Assembly: GCF_949987535.1 (NCBI RefSeq)
Contig: NC_080068.1
Location: 80,191,254-80,255,253 of the forward strand
DNA from: Balaenoptera acutorostrata
Lineage: Eukaryota > Chordata > Mammalia > Artiodactyla > Balaenopteridae
DNA length: 64,000 bases
Direction of reading: 5' to 3'
The position numbers and the translations under genes are program-made. Numbering within the stretch: the stretch's first letter is position 1; every line of letters begins with the position of its first letter. Below, in pieces: positions 35,245 to 47,610 of the stretch. The notes beneath the pieces are model-generated. The model did not search any database and was not told where the DNA came from. It was given only the letters and a program-made list of their open reading frames with translations.

Positions 35245-35405
35245 GGGAAGAAGGCCCTGATTCCACCTGTGCTGCCACTCAGCAACCCGGAAAGCAGCAT
35301 GGCCCTGACCGCTCCTGCCTCGGCCTCCTCATCCAGAGACCACAGTCGATGACAGCACCCACCTCCCACCGCTCTGATGCAGGGATTAAATGAGAACTCT
35401 TGAGA
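35245..35405 (+). repeat. MIR fragment
   Basis: The segments 'tgattccacctgtgctgcca', 'tgcctcggcctcctcatcca' and gcagggattaaatgagaact match MIR in plus orientation. Confidence 0.6.
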
Positions 35406-37069
35406 GCACTGACAGCGGCGCTCGGCCAGGGGTCCCCGAACAGGGGTATGTGCTGAATTGCTCTTCTCCTCATTATTCTATCTATTTTAATCTAAACCTG
35501 GCAAAATCTTTGTGCTGTTTAGACTTCTCCACAGTCAGACTGGGGCTGGGGATAAAAAAGAAAACTGGTTTGCTGAAGGATACTGGGGAAGACAGACACG
35601 TACGCTATGAAGAAAATAACAGTGTTGTCCTGGTCACCACCTTAGTGTGTCCAGGACCCGTGGTCCCAAGAGGCAGGAAGCACTGGAGAGGCCCAGCCAC
35701 TCTTACAGCGGCTGGGCTGCCCTTCTGGCCTTTCTTTGTGTGGCTGACTTCCTCCTCCAGAGCTCAGCTCCAAGGTCACGTCTGGGAAGTCTGCTCCCGT
35801 CACTCCCTGCCAGGTCCTTTATGCTCCCTCGGCACCGTGGCAAACCTCAGCCGAGCCTCTCAGAGTCTGAGAACGGCATCCCTGGGGCTGGCAATCACTG
35901 CCCTGAGCACAGACGGTAACGCCAGAGCAGCTCAGAGGAGCAGGAGGTCAGGGCAGCCCCGGAGCATCTTGGGAAAGGTGAAGCACAAGGGAGAGAAGTC
36001 GAGGGGGACGGTCTAGGCGAAGGGAACAAGGAAAGCCAGGCACCGAAGGAGGAAGGAACAAGTGATGCTTCCATGCGGCATACAATTCCAGGCCCAAGTG
36101 ACCGGGGCTCAGCTCTTTCCGACAGTTTTATTCTCAAGTTCATGAAAAACTATTTTAAAACTTTATATAAACTTTACATACATCTATCTATATGGAGATA
36201 TGTGGATATCTGACATTTAGGTAGATACACAACGTTTTATATATAAAGCTTTATAGGGCACATTACACATTAAGGTGTTGGATCACCTCTCGGACCAAAC
36301 AATCATTTAGTTCATCCCGAGAACAATGGTGAAATGAAACCAACCTCTGTCCCCCAAGGGGACAGCTGAGTAGGCCACCATGACAGGGGTGACAGTGTGA
36401 CAAGTGGCAGGACAGGAGCCCACAGGGGTGGCCAAAGTAAGTGCAGAGGGCCATGATGGAAGACCCACCTAGTCTGCCCCTTCCGTGGGGAGTGGGCAAG
36501 GGGCAGTGGTGGAGGGACTGGTCACGTCCTAAGTCCTGCAGCATCCCCAGGAAGGCCACCCCCTGTGAAGGGAGGGAATTGAAACAGCCCATCGCGGTGA
36601 GTTCCTAGGGAGTTTCGAGCAGTTCCACACTACCCTGGGAAAGTGCGGGTGGGGTGAGGTGGGGGGAAGAGCACGCAGAGAGTGAGAAACGAGTCTGGTA
36701 AGACAGTGAAGGCCTCCTGTGCTAGTGAAGCAAAACCGCCATCCTACAGAAGCTCTAGAGAAGAGGTGAAAAAAGGACCAGTCAGTAAGTTCTGTTTCCG
36801 AGAGCCTGAGAGCATTAACCACATGGAGATCTGCCCCAACTGCTACCTCAGCCCTTCGATCTCATCCACATGGATTTTTTTTAAAGGGGTCAGACCACCC
36901 AACGTTCGTCACTTACATGATTGACTCTCCGTGACGACAGCTGCTGGTCAAGCCCACCCTGCTTGGACCTCGTTGTGGGTGTCGAGGGTGAAATGTCTTC
37001 CTGACCCCACTGCCCACACCAGCACATGGGGTCACCATCACCAGAACACAGGCCACGGGTTCAGTTCAC

Positions 37070-37225
37070 GGGAGTAGTTCTCAAAGTGAGGTCTGCAGAC
37101 CAGTAACAACCGTATCACCTGGTCACTTGTTAGAACTGCAAATTCTTGGCCTTGCCTTAGACCTACTAGATCACAAACTCTGGGGTGGGACCCAGTATCC
37201 TGGGTTTTCGACGACTGGAACACTT
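37070..37225. repeat. MER20-like hAT-Charlie remnant
   Basis: The segments gtagttctcaaagtgaggtc, tgcagaccagtaacaaccgt, cacttgttagaactgcaaat and tctggggtgggacccagta show the typical order of this element family. Confidence 0.75.
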
Positions 37226-38009
37226 ATTTAGTATAACCTATTTAGGTTTACCTTAATTGGTGGTTTCACATTATATAACACTTGGGAACAGGGATCCTTT
37301 TTAAATAAATTATTTCAAATTAATTCAGCAATGACTCCATCCATTATAGATGATCTGGCCATTAAATAAAAATTTTAAATGTAACATACCTTGCTTTTCA
37401 AACACTAGCCAAATCTTGTTTTTCTCTTTGTCGAAGGCAACTGTTTAAACTAAAATTAATACCATTTCTTAAGAACTGCATTCAGAAAATGGTCCCTCCC
37501 TGCTGACCCAGATAGACTACCCACAGTTACAGTGATAATAAATTTCCTTCCAGAAAACCTCCCGATATGAACATAAATAGTCAGAAACATAGACCCAGGA
37601 GTCACTCAACACAAACAGAAAAATACTGAAAGCTAAGATCACGATTTCTCAGCTCTTGTTTTTTAACCATCTGCGCAAAAGCAACTCATCTGTTTACCGC
37701 ACGGCTTCCAGGACCTCCTGGCCTCCCAGCAGGACAGCCCCAGGCACCCCACCCGCGAGCAAGGTGTGCTCGGTCTCCGGGGCTTTTCTGTGCTTCAGTT
37801 CTACTGGGCAGGTGAAAAGAAGCCTACGGAGGAAACCGCCGTCCTCACCCTCAAATCCCCCCCGACCACAGCACAGGGTGTTAGGCGGGTCACAGTGCGG
37901 CCTGGGGAGGGTGACGTGGCCGCACTACGGAGCGCTGGCTTCCAAACTGTACCCCAGGACGCTCTGTTAGCACAGGCCGCACGGGGGGCCGGAGAGAGGC
38001 GGGGGGCAG

Positions 38010-38398
38010 AGTGGGCTTAGCTGAGGCCGCTAAAAACAACATACCATCGACTGGGTGGCTTGAACAACAAACATTCGTTTCTCACAGTTCCGGAGGCTGG
38101 GAGTCCAGAATCAGGGCACCTGCACGGTCAGGGGCCTGGGGAAGGCCCTCTCTCCGGTCTGCTGCACCCTCACATGGCAGAGAAAGAACTCTGGTCTCTT
38201 CCTTTTTCTTTTTTTTTTTTGGTCTCCTTATCAGGAAGGAAGACACTAATCCCATCATGGGAAGCTCTACCCTCATGGTCTCATCTAAACTTAGTTACCT
38301 CGCCGAGGGGGACCCACCTCCAAATACCAACACACAGGGTATTAGGGCTTCAACATATGAATTTAGGGGGGACGTAAACACTCAGTCCACAGCAGGAG
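38010..38398 (-). repeat. MLT1-like LTR (ERVL-MaLR), degenerate
   Basis: Plus-strand text gactgggtggcttgaacaac, aaacattcgtttctcacagt, tccggaggctgggagtccag, then 'acccacctccaaatacca' and 'catatgaatttagggggga' is the reverse of MaLR LTRs. No coding remnant is seen. Confidence 0.8.
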
Positions 38399-39731
38399 CA
38401 AACGTGGTTCTAAATTACTCCTCCACTCCATTTCAGCATAGTAGGTCTGAGTTAATGTTTTACAGGGCCTCTGTAAAGTTTCCTTAAAAAAGAGGTCAGT
38501 AGCTAAGGAAAAAATGAAAAGGTTTGAGGGCACAAGGCTTTATTATGACCTAAAGGAATAGGCTGGTCTTTTGAGCCTTGGTGGATTGGCAAAATCTAGA
38601 TTTTTTTTTTTTTTTAAGGGGATGGGGAGACCCAGAGACCAGAACAAGGGACCCGCTTGAACTTGCCATCTGTGTCACGAACGTGGCTACTGGTCTGCGC
38701 TGCCATGTGGCTTCTGTTATAAGCCGGGTCCTGGACTGGACTTCGAAGGGAACTGTCACCTAGGCTACCTTTTATCCTGCTTCCTCACCTTGCCCACTTC
38801 CTTGTCCAGGCAGGACCCGATGCACCCTGCTGCAAGCAGCAGGTCTAGAACGCTTCTTCCAACCAGCAAGCTGCAGGGCACCACCGGGGCACACACTCAA
38901 CAAACACGTGCTTCCAAGCCCTCAGACGATCTCGGAGTGTATGCCAGGGCCTGCCTTATGAGCCCACCTTCCTATTAAAATCGCTTGAACAACCCATAAG
39001 ACGATGGAGATAAAAAGAACAACAACTCCGTAGACCCAAGACATGAGACAAACACAGGTTTTCAATATAAGATCGGAGAAAATACATTCAAGGCAAGAAA
39101 GCATTAAGGTTCTGTGAAAGAATCAAGAGTCAAGACACAGTTTCTGTCACACGTTTATAATACAGACGGATAGATTTTGTGTATTAAATTTGTACTTAAT
39201 ACTTATAAAGCTTGGGGTGGAAAAGGATCACTTTATCCTGATAAAGTTATAACCCCCAAATCATTAAGGCTTATGCCACAAAACAGCACTGCATCAACGC
39301 AAGACAATAAGAGAAATCCTCCGGGGAGTCTAAAAGGCTCTTCCCCTCGGCATCCACAGCTTTCCAATGCAAACCTGAACTTGGCTATAGTCATACTCAG
39401 CAGTTCCCATCCTTTTTTCTCCCTCGGTACGTATTTGTCTCCCTGACTACACTTCACGCTCCTGTATCTAGCATTAAATCCACTTTCAGATCAATTCCTT
39501 GTATGACTCGGCACTCAGGATCTCTGCATGCTAATTAAATGACACACACTAAATCTCCTTCCTCCTGTCACCGGCAGGGGATGGATCCTGTATGTAAATT
39601 TTGGACTTTCGCTGAAAACAACGTTATTGTCCTTGACGACATGATGACAAAGACTGAGGTACAGAGAGAGCTGTTCTGCGAGGCAGAAGGAGCAGCGGCC
39701 ACAGCCACGGAGGCCTGAGAGCCGACTGTGA

Positions 39732-39766
39732 GGGGCGGGGGGGGGGGCGGGGGGGGGTGGGGGTCG
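39732..39766 (+). repeat. Very G-rich run with G-quadruplex potential
   Basis: About 35 bases that are almost entirely G, interrupted by single c, c, t and t. It holds many runs of four or more G on the plus strand, which is antisense to TBC1D1. Long homopolymers like this are also prone to sequencing error, so exact length is uncertain. Confidence 0.85.
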
Positions 39767-42410
39767 GTTAAGAGGAGCCGTGGAAGGAGAGAGGAGGCCG
39801 AGAGCCGCCTCTACGGCGTCCAGTCTCAGAGGGACCGGTAAGATGATAAGATGCTGATTTTCAAGAAGGGAAGCCCTACTTTTTACCCACCAGCTCAGGC
39901 AAGGGTTTTCAGGAATGGTGACTGGTTTTTTTTTCTTTCCCCATGAAAAGAGTAATATTTTAACTGATCTGCAGAGAAATTAGAGACACTAAAAATATGA
40001 AAAAAAAGAGAAGAAAAAGTTACCTATAACCCCACCTCCCAAAGATAAGTGCTCATAGGGGTCTTTGCTTAGATTTTCACTGAAGATGTAAACTGTTGTC
40101 AGCAGCGCACTGTCCCCGCCACCTCGGTCCACAACCACCCTTTGCAAGCATCACAATGGGGCCAGGGTCTAAAGCCCTGAGGCACGCCCAGCAGGAGCAA
40201 GACGGTGGGATCCTGACCCGGGGCCCATGTGAAGGGGTCAGGCGGGGCGGGCACACTGAGGACTCATCTCCACGGAGGAGCATTTGAAGCTACTCAACTA
40301 GAAATAATCAGAAATGAGAAGGTCACATCACAGTCCCGTAATCCCCGAGAAGAGCTGGCAAAACATTCGGTGGGAATTGCTGGGAAAGGGGAAGAAAGTG
40401 GGAATGGGAAGCAGAGGTCTTTAAAAGGGGCCTGGGGAGAGAGGAATGTGTGACTAAGGAAAAAGGTCAGAAGGAGAGTGGGAGGAAAGGTCCCAAAGGC
40501 AGGACAGGTGGTCCATGAAGGGACGCAACAGTCCTGCAGTGAACTCTGACCTAGTCACCGACGGGATGAACCGCTAAAAGCCCCATTACTAAGTCTGCTA
40601 ACCTCCCTCCTGCCTCTCATGCATCTGTGACTAAAAAAAAAACTAACCCCACCCATCCCATTACACAATGCTTATCTGGATATGATCTAAGGTCGGAATC
40701 CATGAAAGGAAGCTCACTGACTTAAAAGTTAGGAAATACTTTTGTGCTTTACTGGGGAGAAGGGATGGGGAAGTCCACACTATGAAATAAGAGGTTTAAA
40801 ATAGTGAACCCAATTCTTCCCCCAACTCAACACAATGCTCATAGGGTTACATGTGGAAATGTGACCTTTCCACCTGGAAAACCCCAGCCTCACTGCCTGG
40901 ATAAGGGCCCATATCCTGAAAGAAATCAACTTGGGAAGTAGCATTCTCCTTGGGGATCCACACACCTTGCGCAGTTGGGAAACTTGGGTTTCAGTGTTAG
41001 TAAAGTTTCGAGCTTTGATGTCTTCAACTAGAAAATGGAAGCAAACTACATGATCACTGAGAAGCCTTCTGTCCCTTAGACGTCAGTACGCTGATACTCA
41101 TTCAAAACTTCAGCAGATTTCAAACACTTATCTAAGTGTTTATAAATAATATAACTTAAAGTGGACATGTCAAGTTCAAACGGCCTTTGAAAGCTGATTT
41201 TGTAGTAAGCAAATTTCTTAAATATTACCATAATTTACTTTGCCCAAAAAACTCATTAAAGAAGGCAACAATCTGAAATTCTCTAACTGACCATAACTGA
41301 ACATGACAAATCCCAGCACACTGAGTGAGCTTCAGTTGGTAAGAAATGAGAGGTGTTACATGGGCCCAGGACAATATAAAGAGGGGAGAAACTGACTGAT
41401 TGAAAAAAACCAAGTAATTTGGTAAAGAGTTACTACCTGCCACTCCAAAGGGCAGATACTTTTTGAAACATCCTGGCACAGCACAGATAAACCAAGCACA
41501 GCACACTCTGCTTCAAAGTGGCGCCTTAAACTCCAAGGAAGGTTTCAGCACAGGGGGGAAATCTACCCTCTGGAGGCTGGCAATTGTGGGCTTAGCTGGC
41601 CAGGTCACACCTCACTGCACTTGCCAACCTCCAGGACAACTTGAAAGCTGCATGTTGTCTAACCTTTTGCTGGGACGATTTTAAAGAGTGAAACATCTAT
41701 GACTAATTTCTTTACAACGACTCCCGGTCTTTTTGTCTCTCCCATCAAGAGAGTTTGAAAAGGAACCAGACCCCTGCATCTGTCAGCACTCTTGGCCTGC
41801 AGTTTTTCCACCTCTGAATTCAGAGCACAGGGCCCCTCAGTGAGGCAGGGCCTGTCCCCACAGGCGTGCACCTGGGGTGGAGCAGGAACATCAGACTGCT
41901 GCCTGAGGACTCACGTTTCCTCTGGCTGTGACTTCAGGCAATGACACGCACTTTGCCGAAAAGCTGAAGCCATCCTGCAAACCACCAGCACGCCGCCCAG
42001 GAGGCCCAGAGAGGTTCTTTTCGGCAACATGAGTGTCTTCCACATGCCACCGAGCCTCTGACTGTCCAAGCACACCCTTTCGCTTGTCCTGAAAGTCTGG
42101 TGTGATCAAAGGGAAGGCGGTGTGGTGTGGAATTAAAGAGTGGCTGCCATTGGTGGAGGGGACTGAGAAGGCAGCTATTTTTATTTCCTTCAAAACTCTG
42201 TTTGGAACAGACTGCCTTCACTCTAGCTCTCATTTCTTGGGTCCTTCCTCAGTGGTTGCCCAACATCCCTAACTCTATGAGGTGGGTGCCACTACTACCC
42301 CCAAGAGACCGCTGAGGATTCTGGGGCAACTGCCTCTAGTCAAACAGCTCATAAATGGAGGAGCCAGGACTAAAGCCCAGAACAGTCTGATTTTCAAATC
42401 CATACTTTTC

Positions 42411-43288
42411 AACTCAACAACAACAAAAAACCAAATAACTCAATTTAAAAATGGGCAAAGGGCTTGAATAGACTTTTCTCCAAAGGTGATATAAAAATGA
42501 CCAACAAGCATATGAAAAGGTGTTCAACATCGCTAATCATTAGAGAAATGCACATCAAAACCGCCATGAGATATCACTTTGCACTCATTAGGAAGTCCAC
42601 TTCAAAAAAAAAAACAGAAAATACAAGTGTTGGTGAGGATATAGAGAAATTAGAATTCTTGGGCACTGGCTAGTGGGAATGGAAAATGGTGCACCTGCTA
42701 TGGAAAACAGTATGGCAGTTGCCCAAAAAATTAAAAAGAGAACTACTCTATGATCCAGCAATTCCATTTCTAGGTACATATCCAAAAGAATTGAAAGCAG
42801 GCTCTTGGAAAGATATCTGCACACCCATGTTCAATGCATCATTATTCACAACAGGCAAGAGACATAAACAACCTAAATAGCCACTGACAGATAAACAAAA
42901 TGTACTCTATACATACAGTGGAACAGTAAAAAGGAAAGAATCCTATCATATACTCTAACATTAATGAACCTTGGGGACACTACGCTAAGTGAAATAAGCC
43001 AGTCACAGAAGGACAATTACTGTATGATTTCACTTATATGAGGTAACTGAAGTAGTCAAACTCTTAGAAACAGAAAGTAGAATGATGGCTGGCAGGGGTG
43101 GGGGGAGGAGGAATGGAGGGCTACTGTTTAATGGGTATAGAATTTCAGTTTTGCAAGATTAAAAAGTCCTGCAGACCCATCACACAACAATGTGAATATA
43201 CTTAACACTACTGAACTAAAACACTTTAAAATGATTATGATAAATTTTATGTTATGTGTTTTTTACCACAATTAAAAATTTACAACCA
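42411..43288 (+). mobile_element. 5'-truncated L1 3' end (ORF2 end and 3' UTR), broken
   Basis: The text aaatgggcaaagggcttgaa, 'cttttctccaaaggtgatat', then gagaaatgcacatcaaaacc, ccagcaattccatttctagg and gctaagtgaaataagccagt is the well-known 3' part of L1 ORF2, with stops and gaps. A related duplication (tttcaaatccatactttt before, tttcaaaaatccacactctt after) flanks it. It is antisense to TBC1D1. Confidence 0.92.
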
Positions 43289-43939
43289 TTTTTCAAAAAT
43301 CCACACTCTTAAGCAGGATGCTACAGTGACTACCCAGTCAATCATCTCTCTCTGAAGTTATACACAACCCTTTTTCCCTCAAGCGGCCAGGAGCCATTTG
43401 CAGGCATATTCATTACAACGGGAGTCACCCGCCAGCACTGAGTTTCACTTTATTCTGCCTCGTGACACAACAAGAAAACAAAGGACCACAGGGCCCATTT
43501 TTAAAACTCTGGCAACTCATAAAGGGCAGGTGTGCAAGGAAGGAGTCTTGATATAAATGAAGACCTGAGATTCCAGGATATCCTCCCAAAGGTCACTCCG
43601 ATTCAAAACATGAAATCACATTCCCAAGTCCTGTCTCTCCGCCCGGCAGACATGTGAGGGTTTCCCAGGGCACGCACTTTTGCCTCATTTAGGCCCAAGC
43701 TCACATTCATTATGCAATACTGCCTCTCGCGGAAGAAGACAGTTAAAGCTCACCTCTCTGACAAAGGAAGGAAGGAGGTGAGGTAGTAGGCTCAAGGTCC
43801 TAGAGGTGGGAAGCAACACAGCAGCCCGCAGCCCAGACCCACCCCCCTCCAGGGCTATAACCAGGATGCTCTGAGGCCGGCCAACTCCAGGGTGCTGACC
43901 CTGCACACGATTCCTAAATACCATGCAGACGAAGGCTCC

Positions 43940-44005
43940 TGTGGGTGTTATGGTCTTTGAGCCTCAGTCTTCCCATCTGTAAAATGAGGTATTGGATTAA
44001 GAACC
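43940..44005 (+). repeat. MIR fragment
   Basis: Short match tgagcctcagtcttcccatc, then tgtaaaatgaggtattggat, the conserved MIR core end. Confidence 0.6.
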
Positions 44006-44727
44006 CCTTTTCTTTCTAACATGAAAAGCTCCAAATAACTTAAGCTCCCAACAATATCAAGGAGACTTTACTGAGCTCCACAGACTCAGGGTATCATAAT
44101 TGGAATATGAAGTATTTAAGTGAACAAAAGAGCCCTTTTACCCACCATCCAAGAGTCTGTAGTCTCAGCTAAAAACTAGTACAGACACACATGCCAAAGA
44201 CAATGGGGACAGAACTATACCTTTCCAGAAAGAATGAAGTAGCAAAAGGATGATAATGAAACCATTTCTGACCCACAGCTGGTAGCAAAGTTATAGATCA
44301 CAACCAAAGGAGCTGTGAGAGGTTGAAGGTGGGACAGCCAGGGACTGTGGCAGTGGACTGGAGTTGATATTAATACGGGTGACCAAGAAGGCAAAAGCCA
44401 AAAGCCTCCACTGACAGGCTTCTAGGGGGGAGATGACCCGGGTCACTGTGCCACCACAAATAGACACCATGATATGTTTGCTTTTTTCGTATCATTCACG
44501 TTACCTCTTCAGAAAAAACCAAAACATTATATTATCAGGAACCTTAAAATGACTTCAACCACAGAGTTTAAACTTTAACAAACTATGTTATTTTAGAAAT
44601 AGAACATACTGATTTGGACTAACCTATTGATTACAATTTCAGAAAAAGTATTTACTTGTATGGAAAGAGCAATCAGAGATGATAGAACACGGTACTTTTT
44701 TTTTTTTTTTTTTAAAGATTTATTTAT

Positions 44728-45048
44728 GAGGCTTTCTTGGTGGTGCAGTGGTTAAGAATCCACCTGCCAAAGCAGGGGACACGGGTTCGAGCCCTGGTCT
44801 GGGAAGATTCCACATGCCGTGGAGCAACTAAGCCCGTGCGCCACAACTACTGAGCCCACGTGCCACAACTACTGAAACCCACGTGCCACAACTACTGAAG
44901 CCCACGTGCCTAGAGCCCATGCCCCGCAACAAGAGAAGCCACCACGATGAGAAGCCCACGCACTGCAAATAGCTTAGCCCCCGCTTGCTGCATCTAGGGA
45001 AAGCCGCACGCAGCAACGAAGACCCGACGCAGCCAAAAATAAATAATT
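44728..45048 (+). mobile_element. CHR-type SINE inserted in the tail of another SINE
   Basis: The head ggctttcttggtggtgcagt with B box ggttcgagccc leads to a body with three gccacaactactga units and a tail aaaaataaataa. It is flanked by agatttatttat (44716-44727) and agatttttatttat (from 45049), which belong to the A-rich tail of the opposite-strand SINE at 45049-45415. Confidence 0.92.
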
Positions 45049-45415
45049 AGATTTTTATTTATTTATTTATTTATTTCATTTTTGGCTGCATCGGGTCTTC
45101 GTTGCGGCACATGGCATGTTCGTTGAGGCATGCGGGGTCTTTTGCTGTGGCGCACGGGCTCTTCATTGTGGTGCGTGGGCTCTTCGTTGTGGTGTGCGGG
45201 CTTCTCTCTAGTTGTAGCGTGCAGGTTCCAGAGCACGTGGGCTCTGTAGTTTGCAGCACGCGGGCTCTAGTTGAGGCACGTGAGCTCAGTAGTTGTGGCA
45301 CGCAGGCTTAGTTGCCCCACGGCATGTGGGATCTTAGTTCCCTGACCAGGGATCGAACCTGCATCCCCTGCATTGGAAAGCAGATTCTTTACCACTGGAC
45401 CACCAGGGAAGTCCC
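45049..45415 (-). mobile_element. CHR-family SINE, interrupted by the plus-strand SINE
   Basis: On the minus strand the head is ggggacttccctggtggtcc (45395-45415 side) and the body runs down to tttttggctgcatcgggtct. The remainder of its tail lies at 44697-44727, beyond the inserted SINE. The outer duplication aacacggtactttt (44686-44699) and aacatggtatctttt (45417-45431) brackets the pair. Confidence 0.9.
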
Positions 45416-47489
45416 CAACATGGTATCTTTTAAGTTACCAGAAATAGAGAAAAGGGTTCCATGGGCTTTTATATTTCTTAATTTAACTTTTTAAAAAATT
45501 TTTTTATTAAATCAATTCCCAAACTATTCTCTGAAACTATCAACATCCTGAAATCTTATTTCTGCTGGAACCAGAGAAATTTGGAATCTCAATAAGCATT
45601 AGGCAACAAAGTGCTTTGGGACCTCTGAGGCTCCTTCCCGGGGCGGGTGAGCAGGTGGTAAGTGGCCCTTGGGAGCAAAGGTTTTTGAGACAGGTAACAG
45701 CAGTGGCGGGGAGGCCAAGAAGAAGAACTCTTCAAACGAAGACTGAGTATCTCTAACCTTTAGGCTTGATTTCTGCAAATTAAGGCTGTCATTTTTGCAA
45801 CTCAAATTACTGGTCACGCCAAGTTTAATAATTCAATAGAAGAAGCGGGAATCACCAAGTGATCACCTGTAGTTTAAGCCCACAAAAGAGAAGTGATTTT
45901 ACAACTGGGTTCATTTCCAATAAACCTGACTGAATACCTGGTAGCATCATGATTTGTGACAGAAATGTGCTTCCATTTTAACCTCCATAAGGCTAAACAT
46001 GTACTGAATGTTTCTTAATGAAAAATAGTTTTTCCTACTATCAAAATGTAACTACACTGTAAAACTGAAAAAGAGAAACAGGAAAATACCACCTCTGACT
46101 ACAACTTATCAAAACTTCCGTAGAATATCAATGTTTTCTTTGTATTTTTTTTTCAGGTATATGTTATTTTTTACACAGTACAGTCTGAGTAGTTAACAAC
46201 AGAATACCCATGTTTGGTTAATATTCCAAAATCATATACCCCCGCCTCCAACAGAAACCAAGCACCATCTATAAACCAAGCCCTGTGCCAGGTCGCAGAA
46301 CCATAACAAGACAGTGTCCCTGACTCACGGAGCTGGAAATGGGTTTAGGAAATGGGCTCCCAGTGCGTGCAGTGGTCGGGCAAGAGCTAAGCAGACACGG
46401 GCGTGTGAGAGGGCCGCAAGGCCAGCTCACACACACACACACGGCTGTGCCCTAGGTCCACGGGAAGCCCAGAGTGGCCAGCCTTTCCTCTTCCAGGGAT
46501 CTTGACCACCTCTGGCTGCTGAGCTGCGTGACATCTATTTGCTCTAAGAATTCCAAATTCTTGTTACTGGGTAAATATATCAATCGAGCTTCATTCCCAG
46601 CAGGGGAATCTTTAACAGGTCACTCAGCTTCTATCCAAGTACTCCTGGTAATAAGAAATTTACATACATACTTGCCCACACACATTTTCACCTACTTTTG
46701 GATAACCACCAACTGTTAAAAAGCTTGTGAGCCCCGGTTACTTTCACTCTCCTGGTTCTGCCTTTGGTTGGTTAGCAATAGAATTAACGAGAACACACTG
46801 ACGTGTGGTGGCCGGAGGCTATGCCCTTTCTTCCCAGCACTGGCCCTGCTCCTCTCCTCCTCACAGCCCAGATAATATCTCGGGTGGGTCCCCACTGCCA
46901 TGCTGGTACCACGCTTCTCCCATCCCTCCCTGGATGAGCTACCATGACTTGGGCCAATCAGCTCCCAAAAACCTGGCATTCAGGTACAGGTAACTGGATG
47001 CCTCTGGAGCTACAAGATCGTATGGACTCGGGGGCTGGCAGACCGTGTACAATGACGAGCAAGCTGGGAAGGCTGGTGTGTAGGATGAAGAGGAGACCAG
47101 GGAAAAAAAGGGAAAAAAGAAAAATTACATGATACAAAAGAGAGGGAGCCAGAGAGACTTCCTGGGTTCCTGACAACGTCCTAGTTCCTGACTCTTGCTC
47201 TTATCTTGAATTTTACGAGCCTCCTTCTGATTAAGCTTGCTTGAGTCATATTCTGATTCCTGCAACTAAGTGATCGTTGACTGACTAAGGCAGGCTTACG
47301 CTCATCTGTCTCCGGAACGTCCTCTGAGCACTGCCTCCACGCGGTGGGCATTTGAGGACAGCCAAGAGCAAGAAACAACTTCCTCTCTCAAGAAGCTGGA
47401 AACTGGCTGAATAAGCAAGAATGGAACTTAATTTGGGAAAACAAACAGGCTGGTGATACTCGATCAGGTCTGGTTTAATGGAAGGAGAA

Positions 47490-47610
47490 CCACAATTCTA
47501 GTTCATTCTACCACTGACTACCTGTTTGACCTTAAGTGGGTCCCTTTCTCTCTCTGAGCTTCAGTTTCTTCATTTGCAAAATCAGGAATGTGGAACAGAT
47601 AACTTTCAAA
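47490..47610 (+). repeat. MIR fragment
   Basis: The segments ctaccactgactacctgttt, 'gaccttaagtgggtcccttt' and ctctctgagcttcagtttct, then 'catttgcaaaatcagga', match the MIR core. Confidence 0.85.

Noticed and set aside
35390..36016. 208-codon plus-strand open frame, the longest in the window
   Set aside because: It begins in the tail of a MIR fragment, shows no domain or family resemblance, lies antisense in a GC-rich part of an intron and has no promoter or splice support. A chance frame is the simplest reading.
42411..43288. Possible reverse-transcriptase coding region
   Set aside because: Only the 3' end of L1 is present and it is broken by stops and indels, so no functional protein can be expected.
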